A stretch of 64,000 bases of DNA from Nakamurella alba (GTDB taxonomy: Bacteria > Actinomycetota > Actinomycetes > Mycobacteriales > Nakamurellaceae), in NCBI RefSeq assembly GCF_009707545.1, contig NZ_WLYK01000012.1:92877-156876 (forward strand). The letters are read 5' to 3'. How positions within the stretch are numbered: position 1 is the first letter of the stretch; the number at the start of each line of letters is the position of its first letter. Shown in pieces: positions 20,283 through 28,852 of this stretch. The notes under the pieces are model-generated. The model saw only the letters and a program-made list of their open reading frames with translations, had not been told where the DNA came from and searched no databases. A program made the position numbers and the translations under genes.

Positions 20283-22114
20283 GTGACACCACACCGGTGA
20301 GCACCGACCAGGACTGGCGCGGGGTGGCGCTGGAGGACGCCGACACCGTGTCGGCCGAGGCCGGTGTGAAGCTGCAGGCGCGTTCGCGTCGGCTGCTCGG
20401 ATCGCTGCTGCGGCCGCACCGCCGGTGGGCCGTGCTGGCCGCCGTCGTGATGATCGTCAGCGAGGCGGCCTTCCTGGCCGGACCGCTGATCGTGGCGTAC
20501 GCGATCGACACCGCCGCACCCGCGCTCATCGCCGGCGACGGCACCCCGTTGACCGTCGCCACCCTCGGCTACCTGGCTGCGGGCCTGGTCAACGCGGGCG
20601 CCAAGGCGCTGTTCGTCAGGCTGTCGGCGAAGGTGACCCAGGCGATCCTGCTCGACCTGCGCGGCCGGGTGTTCGACCACAGCCAGGAACTCAGCCTCAG
20701 CTTCCACGAGCAGTACACATCCGGCCGGGTGATCTCCCGGATGACCAGCGACCTGGACACCCTCTCGGACCTGTCCCAGGAGGGCCTGGACGGGCTAATC
20801 TCCGGCATCCTGTCGGTCACCGCGGTGACCGTGACGCTGATCGTGCTCGACCCGTGGCTGGGCATCGTGGCCCTGTTGGCGTTCCTGCCGATCTGGCTGC
20901 TCACCCGGGTCTTCCAGGCCCGGTCCCGGGCCATCTACCGCCGGACCCGGACGGCGATCGCAGCACTGATCGTGCAGTTCACCGAGACGATGAACGGCCT
21001 GCGGGCGGTGCTGGCCTTCCGTCGGGAACCGCGCAACCGCACCATCTTCCGGGAGTTCAACGAGGAGAACGCGCAGTCCAACGGGGACGGTCTGATCGCG
21101 CTGGCCCACTACGTGCCGGCGGTCCGGCTGGTCGGCAACCTGGCGCTGGCCGTGGTCATGGTGATGGGTTCGTTCCGGGTGCTCGACGGCGCGATGGAAC
21201 TGGGTGTGCTGGCGGCGTTCCTGCTCTACGTGCGGCGGATGTACGACCCGCTGGACGAGCTGGCCATGTTCTACAACGGGTACCAGTCCGCGGTCGCGGC
21301 GCTGGAGAAGATCTCCGGCCTGCTGGAGGAGGTGCCGGCCGTCCCCGAGCCGGCCCGCCCCACGCCGATCGGCGCGATCGCCGGCGACGTCCGGTTCGAG
21401 CGGGTCGAGTTCGCCTACCACCCGGGCGCACCGGTGCTGCCCCGGATCGACCTGCGGGTGCCGGCCGGGCAGACCGTCGCGCTGGTGGGTGCCACCGGTG
21501 CGGGGAAGTCGACGCTGGCCAAGCTGCTGGCCCGGTTCTACGACCCGACCGCCGGCCGGGTGCTGCTCGACGGCGTCGACGTCGCCGGACTGTCCACCGC
21601 GGATCTGCGGCGGGGCGTGGTCACGGTGACCCAGGAGTCGTTCCTGTTCTCCGGGTCGGTGGCGGACAACATCGCGCTCGGCCGGCCCGACGCGACACGC
21701 GCGCAGATCGAGCAGGCGGCCGACGAGATCGGTGCCGGCGGCTTCATCCGGGCCCTGCCTGACGGGTTCGACACCGACGTCCGCAAGCGCGGCGGCCGGC
21801 TCTCCGCGGGGCAGCGGCAGCTGGTGGCGTTCGCCCGGGCGTTCCTCGCCGATCCCGCGGTGCTGATCCTCGACGAGGCGACCGCCTCGCTGGACATCCC
21901 GTCCGAGCGGGCCGTCCAGGCGGCGCTGACCACCGTGCTGCACGGCCGGACGGCGCTGATCATCGCCCACCGGCTGTCCACCGTGGCGATCGCCGACCGG
22001 GTGCTGGTGATGGAGGGCGGGCGCATCGTCGAGGACGGTGCACCGCACGACCTCATCGGCGACGGCGGTGCCTTCTCCGAACTGCACCGGGCCTGGCGGG
22101 AGTCGCTCGTCTGA
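20279..22114 (+). CDS. ABC exporter subunit with catalytic Glu (half-transporter 2)
   Basis: This 611-residue half-transporter is the partner of the preceding gene, with six helices and a C-terminal ATPase. Walker A is GATGAGKS at 404-411, Walker B is LILDEATASLD with Glu 533, and the H-loop is IIAHRLS. Its signature is LSAGQ (508-512), slightly off consensus. It would face the degenerate Walker site of subunit 1, while its own intact Walker site faces the canonical signature of subunit 1. Known relatives export drugs, lipids or peptides. The substrate here is unknown. Confidence 0.93.
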   Translation: MSDTTPVSTDQDWRGVALEDADTVSAEAGVKLQARSRRLLGSLLRPHRRWAVLAAVVMIVSEAAFLAGPLIVAYAIDTAAPALIAGDGTPLTVATLGYLAAGLVNAGAKALFVRLSAKVTQAILLDLRGRVFDHSQELSLSFHEQYTSGRVISRMTSDLDTLSDLSQEGLDGLISGILSVTAVTVTLIVLDPWLGIVALLAFLPIWLLTRVFQARSRAIYRRTRTAIAALIVQFTETMNGLRAVLAFRREPRNRTIFREFNEENAQSNGDGLIALAHYVPAVRLVGNLALAVVMVMGSFRVLDGAMELGVLAAFLLYVRRMYDPLDELAMFYNGYQSAVAALEKISGLLEEVPAVPEPARPTPIGAIAGDVRFERVEFAYHPGAPVLPRIDLRVPAGQTVALVGATGAGKSTLAKLLARFYDPTAGRVLLDGVDVAGLSTADLRRGVVTVTQESFLFSGSVADNIALGRPDATRAQIEQAADEIGAGGFIRALPDGFDTDVRKRGGRLSAGQRQLVAFARAFLADPAVLILDEATASLDIPSERAVQAALTTVLHGRTALIIAHRLSTVAIADRVLVMEGGRIVEDGAPHDLIGDGGAFSELHRAWRESLV

Positions 22115-22132
22115 CCTGGTGCTGACCTGGTG
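22111..22132 (+). repeat. Tandem 11-bp duplication over the exporter stop codon
   Basis: CTGACCTGGTG occurs twice with no gap. The first copy contains the TGA stop of the upstream gene. Confidence 0.8.
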
Positions 22133-22150
22133 CAGGGGCGGTGACGGTCG

Positions 22151-22156
22151 TACCGT
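22151..22156 (+). promoter_or_regulatory. -10 element of a leaderless promoter
   Basis: TACCGT lies exactly 6 nt before ATG 22163, so transcription should begin at or next to the A of the ATG. No Shine-Dalgarno is present. Confidence 0.6.
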
Positions 22157-22162
22157 GAGGCG

Positions 22163-23041
22163 ATGATCCGCCGGCTGCTGGGCGTCGCCCTGGTGGGAGC
22201 GGTGCTGCTCGGCGGCGCCGCCGTCGCCCGGCTGCACTGGAGCGGCCTGGCCGGCATCGCGAGGACGCTCTCCGCCGAGCGGCCGGTGGCGGGCGACTGC
22301 ATCCGGACCGCCGGCGAATTCGCCGAGATCGTCGCCTGTACCAGCGCGCACTCCGCGGAGGTGGTGCTGGTGCTGGACCGGGCGGACGCCGCCCGGCAGC
22401 GCCAGGCCGGCACCCTGGGCACCCTCTGCCAGCAGGCCGCCGACGGCTACACCGGCGGCCTGCGGGTGACGGCCGCGCCGGACGTCGTCGGCTGGCAGCA
22501 ACCGGTGGTGCTGCTGCAGGTGGCGAGCACCCCACGGATCCGGCCGCCGGCCACCGGCCCCGATTGGCGGGCCTGCATCCTCGAACCGGTGGACACGCCG
22601 TCCGGCGGCTACCGCGGCGACCTGCGGTCGATGACCACCCGGGTGCCGGCCGAACTCGCGACCTGCGCGCGACAGGTCAGCAACCAGTACGGCGATCTCG
22701 CCGTGTCCTGCGACCGCCCGCACCAGAGCCAGACCTTCGCCCAGCAGATCGCCTGGGTGCCGGCCGACGACCGGCGGGCCGCGCTGCACGACCCGGACAT
22801 GCTGGCGAGCTGCCGGGCGATCGTCGCCACCGCGATGGACACCGACGACCCGACGGCCGGCGGGAAGCTGGTGGTGGAGCTGGCCCGCACGCGCGGCACC
22901 ACCGCGGTCACCCCGACCGCGGACCAGGATCCGGGTTCGCTGGGGATCCCCTTGGACTGCCGGGTGCGGGTGATCGGCACGGCGACCCTGGACGGATCGC
23001 TCACCGGGCTGGGTAACAACCCGCTGCCGCTGCAGCAGTAG
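22163..23041 (+). CDS. Septum-formation-type secreted or membrane-anchored protein
   Basis: This 292-residue protein begins with a signal or anchor helix (RRLLGVALVGAVLLGGAAVA). The exported part has two related blocks. Block one has VAGDCIRT ... VACTSAHSAEVV, and block two has CARQV ... VSCDRPHQSQTF. The GDC ... V-C-x-x-x-H-x-x-E pattern is typical of the actinobacterial septum formation domain, and its paired Cys probably form disulphides. The function of the family is poorly defined. It is read from a leaderless promoter. Confidence 0.75.
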   Translation: MIRRLLGVALVGAVLLGGAAVARLHWSGLAGIARTLSAERPVAGDCIRTAGEFAEIVACTSAHSAEVVLVLDRADAARQRQAGTLGTLCQQAADGYTGGLRVTAAPDVVGWQQPVVLLQVASTPRIRPPATGPDWRACILEPVDTPSGGYRGDLRSMTTRVPAELATCARQVSNQYGDLAVSCDRPHQSQTFAQQIAWVPADDRRAALHDPDMLASCRAIVATAMDTDDPTAGGKLVVELARTRGTTAVTPTADQDPGSLGIPLDCRVRVIGTATLDGSLTGLGNNPLPLQQ

Positions 23042-23060
23042 GTGTCAGGCAGGTCGATCA

Positions 23061-23105
23061 GGCAGTTCGGGATCAGGCAGTTCGGGATCAGGCAGTTCGG
23101 GATCA
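23061..23105 (+). repeat. Three perfect 15-bp tandem repeats between convergent genes
   Basis: GGCAGTTCGGGATCA is present at 23061, 23076 and 23091, with degenerate partial copies on each side (near 23051 and 23106). The array begins 19 bp after one stop codon and covers the stop of the convergent gene. Confidence 0.9.
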
Positions 23106-23555
23106 GGCAAGGAAGATCAGGGCGGCGAACCAGCCGACCACGATGCCGAGGGCGACCCCGCCGGCGACCCATCGCAGTACCGGCAGCGTGCGGGTCAGCC
23201 AGACTGCCGGGGCCAGGCCACCGGCCACCACGAGGTTGATCAGCACCGCCATCAGCGGGACGTCCGCCAGCCCCGAGGACAGCACGAAGATCGCCACCCC
23301 GACGAGCAGGGCCGAGAAGAGCAGCAGTGCCACGCCGGGCGCCCACGGCGTGGGCTCGCCGGAGGAACGGATCTCCCGGACCCACCGCCAGTCCTCCGGA
23401 TCGGCCCGGGGCCGGCGCTCCGGCGGGCCGGGGATGCCGTCCTGCTCGGTCCCGACCGAGTCCGGCTCGGTCCCGACCGTGGCCCGCTCTGCGGCGACCG
23501 CGTCCTGCTCCGGGGCGACCGCGTCCTGTGCCTGGTCGGCGGGTCCGGCTGTCAT
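23103..23555 (-). CDS. DUF2537 family membrane protein
   Basis: This 150-residue protein has an acidic N-terminal half followed by the family motif region WAPGVALLLFSALLVGV, with three or four hydrophobic helices to the C-terminus. As I recall it corresponds to M. tuberculosis Rv0882, which also neighbours a TrmH methyltransferase and a MarR regulator. The start at 23555 overlaps the methyltransferase stop (ATGA). Function unknown. Confidence 0.78.
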   Translation of the reverse strand: MTAGPADQAQDAVAPEQDAVAAERATVGTEPDSVGTEQDGIPGPPERRPRADPEDWRWVREIRSSGEPTPWAPGVALLLFSALLVGVAIFVLSSGLADVPLMAVLINLVVAGGLAPAVWLTRTLPVLRWVAGGVALGIVVGWFAALIFLA

Positions 23556-24391
23556 GCCCGCGATTCTGGCACGACCGGTCCGTCGGCCCCGGCCGCCAGC
23601 GCCGCGAAGACGATGGCACCGGCCGTGGCGATGTTGAGCGAGTCCACCCCGCGGGCCATCGGGATACGGACCCACCGGTCGGCGGCCCGCAGCGCCTCGT
23701 CCGTGAGCCCCGGCCCCTCCGAGCCCAGCAGGACGGCCGCCCGCAGCCCGCCGAGCCCGGCATCGGCGAGCGGGACGGCCTCGGGGCGCGGGGTGGTCGC
23801 GACCACGGTGAAGCCGGCCGTGCGCAGCTCCCCCAGCAGGTCGCCCACCGGTCGGTCGTCCACGGCGAACGGCACGTGCAGCACGGTGCCCATCGAGACC
23901 CGGACGCTGCGCCGGTACAGCGGGTCGGCGCAGCCCGGCCCGAGCAGCACGGCGTCGATCCCCAGCGCCGCGGCGTTCCGGAAGACCGCCCCGATGTTCT
24001 CGTGGTCCCCGACCCCTTCGAGAACGGCGAGAGTTGTTGCAGTGGAGATCATCCCGGAGACAGGCGGGAACGCGACCCGGTCCGCGGCGGCCAGCACCCC
24101 GCGGTTGAGGTGGAACCCGACGATCTGCGCCATCACCTCGGCGGTGGCCACGAAGAAGGGTGCCTCCAGGTGCGCCAGGTCGGCGGCCAGCTCGTCGTAC
24201 CGGCGGTCGACACCGAGCAGCCCGCGCACCGGGTAGGTGGAGTCGAGCAGCCGGCGCACCACCACGGTGCCCTCGGCGAGCACGAGTCCACGCCCGCCGG
24301 GCCGGTCCGGCCGGCGGTCGGCCCGCTTCAGATCGCGGAAGTCACCGACCCGTGGATCGTCCGGATCGGTGATCTCGACACGCGGGGACAC
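23552..24391 (-). CDS. TrmH/SpoU-family RNA 2'-O-methyltransferase
   Basis: This 279-residue SPOUT enzyme transfers methyl from S-adenosylmethionine to a ribose in rRNA or tRNA. The N-terminal substrate-binding part is followed by motif 1 (NIGAVFRNAAALG), motif 2 (LLGSEGPGL) and motif 3 (IPMARGVDSLNIATAGAIVF), which together form the trefoil knot. The target nucleotide cannot be told from the sequence. It begins 1 bp after the MarR stop, so MarR, TrmH and DUF2537 form one operon. Confidence 0.94.
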   Translation of the reverse strand: MSPRVEITDPDDPRVGDFRDLKRADRRPDRPGGRGLVLAEGTVVVRRLLDSTYPVRGLLGVDRRYDELAADLAHLEAPFFVATAEVMAQIVGFHLNRGVLAAADRVAFPPVSGMISTATTLAVLEGVGDHENIGAVFRNAAALGIDAVLLGPGCADPLYRRSVRVSMGTVLHVPFAVDDRPVGDLLGELRTAGFTVVATTPRPEAVPLADAGLGGLRAAVLLGSEGPGLTDEALRAADRWVRIPMARGVDSLNIATAGAIVFAALAAGADGPVVPESRA

Positions 24392-24392
24392 C

Positions 24393-24815
24393 TCAGCGCA
24401 GCGCGAGTTCGTTCATGATCGTCGCCGCCCGCTTCAGCACCTCGCGGTCGCGGGCGGACAGCGTCACCAGCTGCTCGGCGAGCCACTCCTGCCGCAGCCG
24501 GACGTACTCCTCCATCCGCGAGGCCCCCTGCTCGGTGATCTCCACCAGCACCTGGCGGCCGTCGGCGGGGTTCGCCTTCCGGAACACCATGCCGGCCGCC
24601 TCCAGCCCGTCCACCACCCGGGTGATGCTCGGCGGACGCACCTGCTCGCGGGCCGCCAGGTCCCCGGCCGTCAGCGGTCCCTCCCGCCACACGATGGCCA
24701 GCGCCGACAACTGCGTCAGCGTCATCTCGGACTCCGGCTGCTGCTGGCGGAGTCGGCGGGTGAGACGGTGGATGGACAGCCGCAGCTCGTTGGCCAGGGG
24801 CGCGATGTCGGGCAT
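24393..24815 (-). CDS. MarR-family transcriptional regulator
   Basis: This is a 140-residue winged-helix repressor. Dimer helices flank the DNA-binding part MTLTQLSALAIVWREGPLTA ... VRPPSITRVVDGLEAAG, and the wing has ADGRQVLVEIT. The start MPDIAPLAN is supported by a TAGCCT -10 just upstream, so the longer in-frame start is not used. It leads the TrmH-DUF2537 operon and may control it. As I recall it parallels M. tuberculosis Rv0880. Confidence 0.94.
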   Translation of the reverse strand: MPDIAPLANELRLSIHRLTRRLRQQQPESEMTLTQLSALAIVWREGPLTAGDLAAREQVRPPSITRVVDGLEAAGMVFRKANPADGRQVLVEITEQGASRMEEYVRLRQEWLAEQLVTLSARDREVLKRAATIMNELALR

Positions 24816-24820
24816 ACCCG

Positions 24821-24826
24821 AGGCTA
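24821..24826 (-). promoter_or_regulatory. -10 element of the MarR operon, leaderless
   Basis: On the minus strand TAGCCT is followed by 5 nt and then the ATG at 24815. There is no ribosome site. Confidence 0.45.
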
Positions 24827-24876
24827 AGCCATCTTTCGCCCGGGCAACCACCGCGGGACCCCTGCCTGCACCACAA

Positions 24877-24900
24877 GCTGCGTCACAGGCTGCGTCACAC
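24877..24900 (+). repeat. Two 12-bp tandem repeats next to the GNAT stop
   Basis: GCTGCGTCACA occurs at 24877 and 24889 with a 12-bp period, a few bases beyond the stop of the minus-strand GNAT gene. Confidence 0.75.
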
Positions 24901-24906
24901 CTGCCT

Positions 24907-25443
24907 TCACAGCCTGTGGATCTGGCAGACGCGGGGCCAGGCCGCCAGACCGTGGGCGGCCTCGCCGGCCACGATCGCCGTCAGCTCCGGTCCGCGCGCG
25001 TCGTCGGGCAGGTCGACGAATCCGCGGGCGCGGTAGTAGGGCGCGTTCCACGGCACGTCCCGGAAGGTGGTCAGGGTGAGGGTGTGCAGGTCGCGGGCGA
25101 GTGCCCACCGCGCGGCGTGGTCCAGCAGAGCCGTGCCGAGCCCGCGGCGGCCGACGGCCGGATCCACGCTCAACTGGGCGACGTGGGCGGCGCCGTCGAC
25201 GATCTCTAGGGTCAGGTAGCCGACCGGCCGGTCGCCGCCGATCGTGGCGACCGCCAGCCGTCCGTCGGCCAGGAACGGCCGCAGCGCGGACGGCGTGGGC
25301 GAGGGGTCGTCGGCGATCGCGTCCATGCCGACAGTCCGGAACAGCTCGCCGGCGGCGTCCTCGATCCGGCCGAGCGCGGGCAGGTCGTTCTCCCGGCCGT
25401 CGCGGATCCGCGTCCCTGGCACCCGCGGGCCGACCGTGCTCAT
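24907..25443 (-). CDS. GNAT-family N-acetyltransferase
   Basis: This 178-residue enzyme would transfer acetyl from acetyl-CoA to an amine. The acetyl-CoA site reads VDPAVGRRGLGTALLDHAARWA (described in pieces: the Q/RxxGxG/A-type loop is GRRGLGTAL). The C-terminal strand is WNAPYYRARGFVDL. The substrate is unknown. It diverges from the DUF2530 gene with only 32 bp between start codons, and a TACCGT box 8 nt before its ATG could serve as a leaderless promoter. Confidence 0.9.
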   Translation of the reverse strand: MSTVGPRVPGTRIRDGRENDLPALGRIEDAAGELFRTVGMDAIADDPSPTPSALRPFLADGRLAVATIGGDRPVGYLTLEIVDGAAHVAQLSVDPAVGRRGLGTALLDHAARWALARDLHTLTLTTFRDVPWNAPYYRARGFVDLPDDARGPELTAIVAGEAAHGLAAWPRVCQIHRL

Positions 25444-25463
25444 GTCGACCGACGGTAGTGGCC

Positions 25464-25469
25464 TACCCT
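25464..25469 (+). promoter_or_regulatory. -10 element of a leaderless promoter (DUF2530)
   Basis: TACCCT is followed by GGGGGC and then GTG 25476. The identical 12-nt string stands before moaA at 51545. Confidence 0.6.
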
Positions 25470-25475
25470 GGGGGC

Positions 25476-25766
25476 GTGTCCGAGCACCCCGCCGCCCCGG
25501 CCGGTCCCCCGCCGTTGCCGCCGGTCAAGGCCAACCTCGCGCACATCGTGGTGCCGCTGACCGGTCTGTGGTTCGTGCTCTCGGTAGTGCTCTTCTTCGT
25601 CCGCGACGAACTGCGCGCCCACGATGCGATGATCTGGTTCTGGACCTGCCTGGCCGGTTGGGTGCTCGGGGTCATCGGGCTGTCCATTTACGCCTGGCAG
25701 CGGCAGGCGGCCCGACGGGGCACCCGCTCGGCCAACGCGATGGCGTTGGAGGAGAAGATCCGCTAG
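25476..25766 (+). CDS. DUF2530 family membrane protein
   Basis: This 96-residue protein has a Pro-rich N-terminus (EHPAAPAGPPPLPPVKANL) and two membrane helices (VVPLTGLWFVLSVVLFFV and MIWFWTCLAGWVLGVIGLS). It ends with a charged cytoplasmic tail. The GTG start is set by the -10 box 6 nt upstream. As I recall it parallels M. tuberculosis Rv0879c. Its end overlaps the convergent sacsin-like gene by 4 nt. Function unknown. Confidence 0.8.
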   Translation: MSEHPAAPAGPPPLPPVKANLAHIVVPLTGLWFVLSVVLFFVRDELRAHDAMIWFWTCLAGWVLGVIGLSIYAWQRQAARRGTRSANAMALEEKIR

Positions 25767-28700
25767 CCCTGCCCGCCCTGGCTGCCGCCGAGGTCGTCGA
25801 CCGCGAGGTCGGTCCAGCGGCCCAGGGCGGCGGCCAGTGCGGTGCGCCGGAGCGTCCAGTGACCGGTGTGCCAGGCCGATGCCAGGCAGGCACCCTCGAT
25901 GCCGTCGACCCACCAGCCGCCGTCACCGTCCGGCCAGAACGCCACCCCGACGGTCCGGTCCCCCGCCGACACGGTGAGGGCGTCCACGGCGCGGAGGACG
26001 GGCAGACCGGCGCCCAGTGCGGTCGAGATCCGGTCCAGCACACCCGGGTCGAGTGTCGTCGAGGATCCGGGACCGGGCCGCACGGCGCTCTCGGAAGCGG
26101 TGCGCAAGTCCAGCAGGTCGGCCACCGACGCCGGGTCCGCACCGCCCGGGACCACCGTGGCCGGGTCCAGAAGTCCGGCGTACCAGGGGACGTCGAGCAC
26201 CACAGCGTCCTCCGCCGGGACGGCCGACCCGTTGACGGCCCGGACGAACGCCGGCAGGGGCAGGTCCGGATCCTCGCGCACCAGCGCCACCACCGCGGCG
26301 GTGAGTGCGGGCACGGCGGCGGGCGGGACCGTGCGGGCCGGGTCGGCGTAGCGCTGCAGCAGGTCCCCCGGTTCCTGCCGGACCGCCTCCGACAGGTCGG
26401 CCGGCACCCCGATCGCTGCGGCCACCGACCTGTCGTCGGTGAAGGGGAAGTCCTCGTACAGGCCGCGCGGAATGGTGCCACCCGGCCGCATCCACGTTCC
26501 CGCCCGCCGGCCGTCGAACCGGGCGTGCTCGCCGATCCACCAGGCGGCGTACCCGGGACCGTCGCCGACCCCGGTGAGCAGCGCGGCGCGGGAGTCCCGT
26601 CCCTCGGCCAGCATCCGCAGCGCCTGCGGCCACCGGTCCTCGTCGACGAGATCGAGATCGGCGACCAGCGAGGCGGTGCCGCCGGTCGTGGCCACCCCGG
26701 CAGGCAACTGCTGCCACCACCGGTCCAGGTCGGCGACGGCGGCGAACCGGGGATCGTCCGGGTCGAAGGAGTCGTCCAGGGTGGTCTCGATGATCCCGAA
26801 TCCGCTGCGCAGCCCAGCCGCGAGCAGCACCTCGGCCGGACGTGATGTCCAGTCCGGGTGCACCTCGGGCAGATCCGCGTCGTCGGCGAGCACGTCCGCG
26901 AGCACGGCGCCCGGCAGCAGCAGCTCCGCGGCCGGCCAGGCCAGCCCGTCCGCGTCGGTCAGCACCAGGACGCCCAGTGCCCCGCCGCGCCCGCCCGCGG
27001 CCGCGAGATCCAGTGCCACGCCGGCGAGATCGTCGAGTTCGTCGGGATCGGGCTCGGCATCGTCGAGACCGTCCCGGAAGTCGGCGAACCGGTCGAGCAC
27101 CGCCGGTGCGGCCAGCAGTTCGTCGGCACCGGCCCGCTCCGCACCCCAGCGCAGCAGCGCGCGGTGGGCCGCGGCGGCGTGTACCAGCGGCAGGCCCGGC
27201 ACGAGATCCGCCACCCGGGTGGCGATCTCCGCCAGGCTGTCGTCGGCGAGCAGGGTGCCGCGGGCGCCGATCCGGCGATCCCCGTCGGCGAGAGGCACCG
27301 GGACACCGGCCATGTCGTCGGCGGACCGGTCGGCGAGCAGTTCGTAGAGCCGGGACCAGAACTCCGCCGGACGGTCCAGCCCGGCCAGCGCCGCGACCGC
27401 CTCGGACAGGCTGCGCCGGATGATCCCGAGCCGGCGGGCGGCCGCCCGTCCCGCGGCGGTGTCCGGTTCCGGGACGAGTCCCGGAACCGCCTGACCCAGC
27501 AGCTCGGCAGCGGCCGGGCCGACGCCCTCCACCATGCTCGCCGCATCCGGTGTGACCGGGTCCCCGGCGGTGGAGACCAGCACCGGCGCGCTGCGCAGCG
27601 CCTCCAGCACCGACGACTGCAGCCGGCCGTCCACCTCTCCGACCGGGAACCCGTTGCCCGGCACCAGGTCCCAGCGACGGTCGGGGGGCAAGGACACCAC
27701 GAGTTCCAGGTAGCCGGTGACCGCCTCCGCCATCAGGTGATCGGTCAGCGGGCCGGGCGCGAGCCTCCGGCGGGTGTCCTCCACCGGGAACGTCCCGACC
27801 AGTCCGGCCGGCAGGGTCAGCCGCTCGTCGGTGGGCATGGGGGCGCCGAGCTGCGGCGGGACCGGCGTGGCGGCGCGCTCGCCCGGGAGGTCCCACACGT
27901 CGGACGCCACGGGCGCCGCCGGGAGCACCCAGCTCAGGCTCCAGCGGGTCCTTTCCTGCTCCTCCACCGGCCGGTCGGCGAGCAGGTCCGGCGGGATGGT
28001 GCCGGTGCGGGTGACCACCCGGTAGGCCTCGGCGTCCCCGGAGGCACTGCGCAGCACCACCTCGCCGTCCGGGCCGTCCTCCCGCGCCAGCTCCAGCGTG
28101 CCGTCCGGGGTCCGTACTTCGAGCCGCCGCAGGTCCGGCAGCGAGAAGAACAGGTCGCGGGCGCCGCCGGCCCGCAGCCGGTCGAGCACCCGCTGCAGGT
28201 CAGGCAGCCGGTCCGGCGGAACGGCGAGTTCTACCTCGGTGACAACACCCGCGGAGATGTCGGTGGTGTCGAGCGCGAACGGCAGCCGGAGCGTGGGCAC
28301 CCGGCCGTCCCGGCGCTGCACCTCGCCGCGCAGATCACCATCCGCCGCGTCGAGGAGGGCGGCCGTCGCCGCCCGGTCGAAGAACACCGCACCGGAGGTG
28401 GACCGCACCACGATGTGGTCCGAGATCGTCGACACCGCAGTGAACCCCACGCCGAAGTGGCCCACACCGACCTGACCCACACCATCGGCAGTCCCCCGCT
28501 TGGCGGAGGCGCGCAGCGACGCCAGCGCCGCCACGCCGTCCGCGGTGAGCGGGGCACCGGTGTTGGCGACGACCAGCACCGCACCGCCACCGGCGGCGGC
28601 CGTGACCCGGATCGCCAGGTGGGCCGGAACCCCGGCGGCCACCGCAGCGTCCACGCCGTTGGCGGCCAGCTCCTCGATCACCCGGTCCGCGTACCCGCCG

Positions 28701-28852
28701 AGCGCGAGCGCCTCCTCGGCGTTCGCGTCCTCCCGGAACCGGCGTGGCGAGGCCGTCCAGGCCTGGAGCACCGCCTGCCGGAGCTGCGCCGTGCCGAACG
28801 GATCCGCGGCGCCGGTCGGACCTACGGCCGACGGGTCCGCGGAGCGGTTCAC
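25763..28852 (-). CDS. Sacsin/Hsp90-like GHKL ATPase, 1029 aa
   Basis: This large actinobacterial protein has an N-terminal Bergerat-fold ATP site. The N-box is IEELAANGVDAAVAAG (residues about 58-73), the G1-like box is VVANTGAPLTADG, and the G2 box is GHFGVGFTAVS with the expected glycines. The remaining 850 residues are helical, rich in Ala/Asp/Leu, and of unknown fold. Relatives are annotated as sacsin N-terminal ATP-binding-like or molecular chaperones. The GTG start overlaps the DUF3027 stop (GTGA), so the two are co-translated and probably work together. No membrane segments. Confidence 0.85.
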   Translation of the reverse strand: MNRSADPSAVGPTGAADPFGTAQLRQAVLQAWTASPRRFREDANAEEALALGGYADRVIEELAANGVDAAVAAGVPAHLAIRVTAAAGGGAVLVVANTGAPLTADGVAALASLRASAKRGTADGVGQVGVGHFGVGFTAVSTISDHIVVRSTSGAVFFDRAATAALLDAADGDLRGEVQRRDGRVPTLRLPFALDTTDISAGVVTEVELAVPPDRLPDLQRVLDRLRAGGARDLFFSLPDLRRLEVRTPDGTLELAREDGPDGEVVLRSASGDAEAYRVVTRTGTIPPDLLADRPVEEQERTRWSLSWVLPAAPVASDVWDLPGERAATPVPPQLGAPMPTDERLTLPAGLVGTFPVEDTRRRLAPGPLTDHLMAEAVTGYLELVVSLPPDRRWDLVPGNGFPVGEVDGRLQSSVLEALRSAPVLVSTAGDPVTPDAASMVEGVGPAAAELLGQAVPGLVPEPDTAAGRAAARRLGIIRRSLSEAVAALAGLDRPAEFWSRLYELLADRSADDMAGVPVPLADGDRRIGARGTLLADDSLAEIATRVADLVPGLPLVHAAAAHRALLRWGAERAGADELLAAPAVLDRFADFRDGLDDAEPDPDELDDLAGVALDLAAAGGRGGALGVLVLTDADGLAWPAAELLLPGAVLADVLADDADLPEVHPDWTSRPAEVLLAAGLRSGFGIIETTLDDSFDPDDPRFAAVADLDRWWQQLPAGVATTGGTASLVADLDLVDEDRWPQALRMLAEGRDSRAALLTGVGDGPGYAAWWIGEHARFDGRRAGTWMRPGGTIPRGLYEDFPFTDDRSVAAAIGVPADLSEAVRQEPGDLLQRYADPARTVPPAAVPALTAAVVALVREDPDLPLPAFVRAVNGSAVPAEDAVVLDVPWYAGLLDPATVVPGGADPASVADLLDLRTASESAVRPGPGSSTTLDPGVLDRISTALGAGLPVLRAVDALTVSAGDRTVGVAFWPDGDGGWWVDGIEGACLASAWHTGHWTLRRTALAAALGRWTDLAVDDLGGSQGGQG

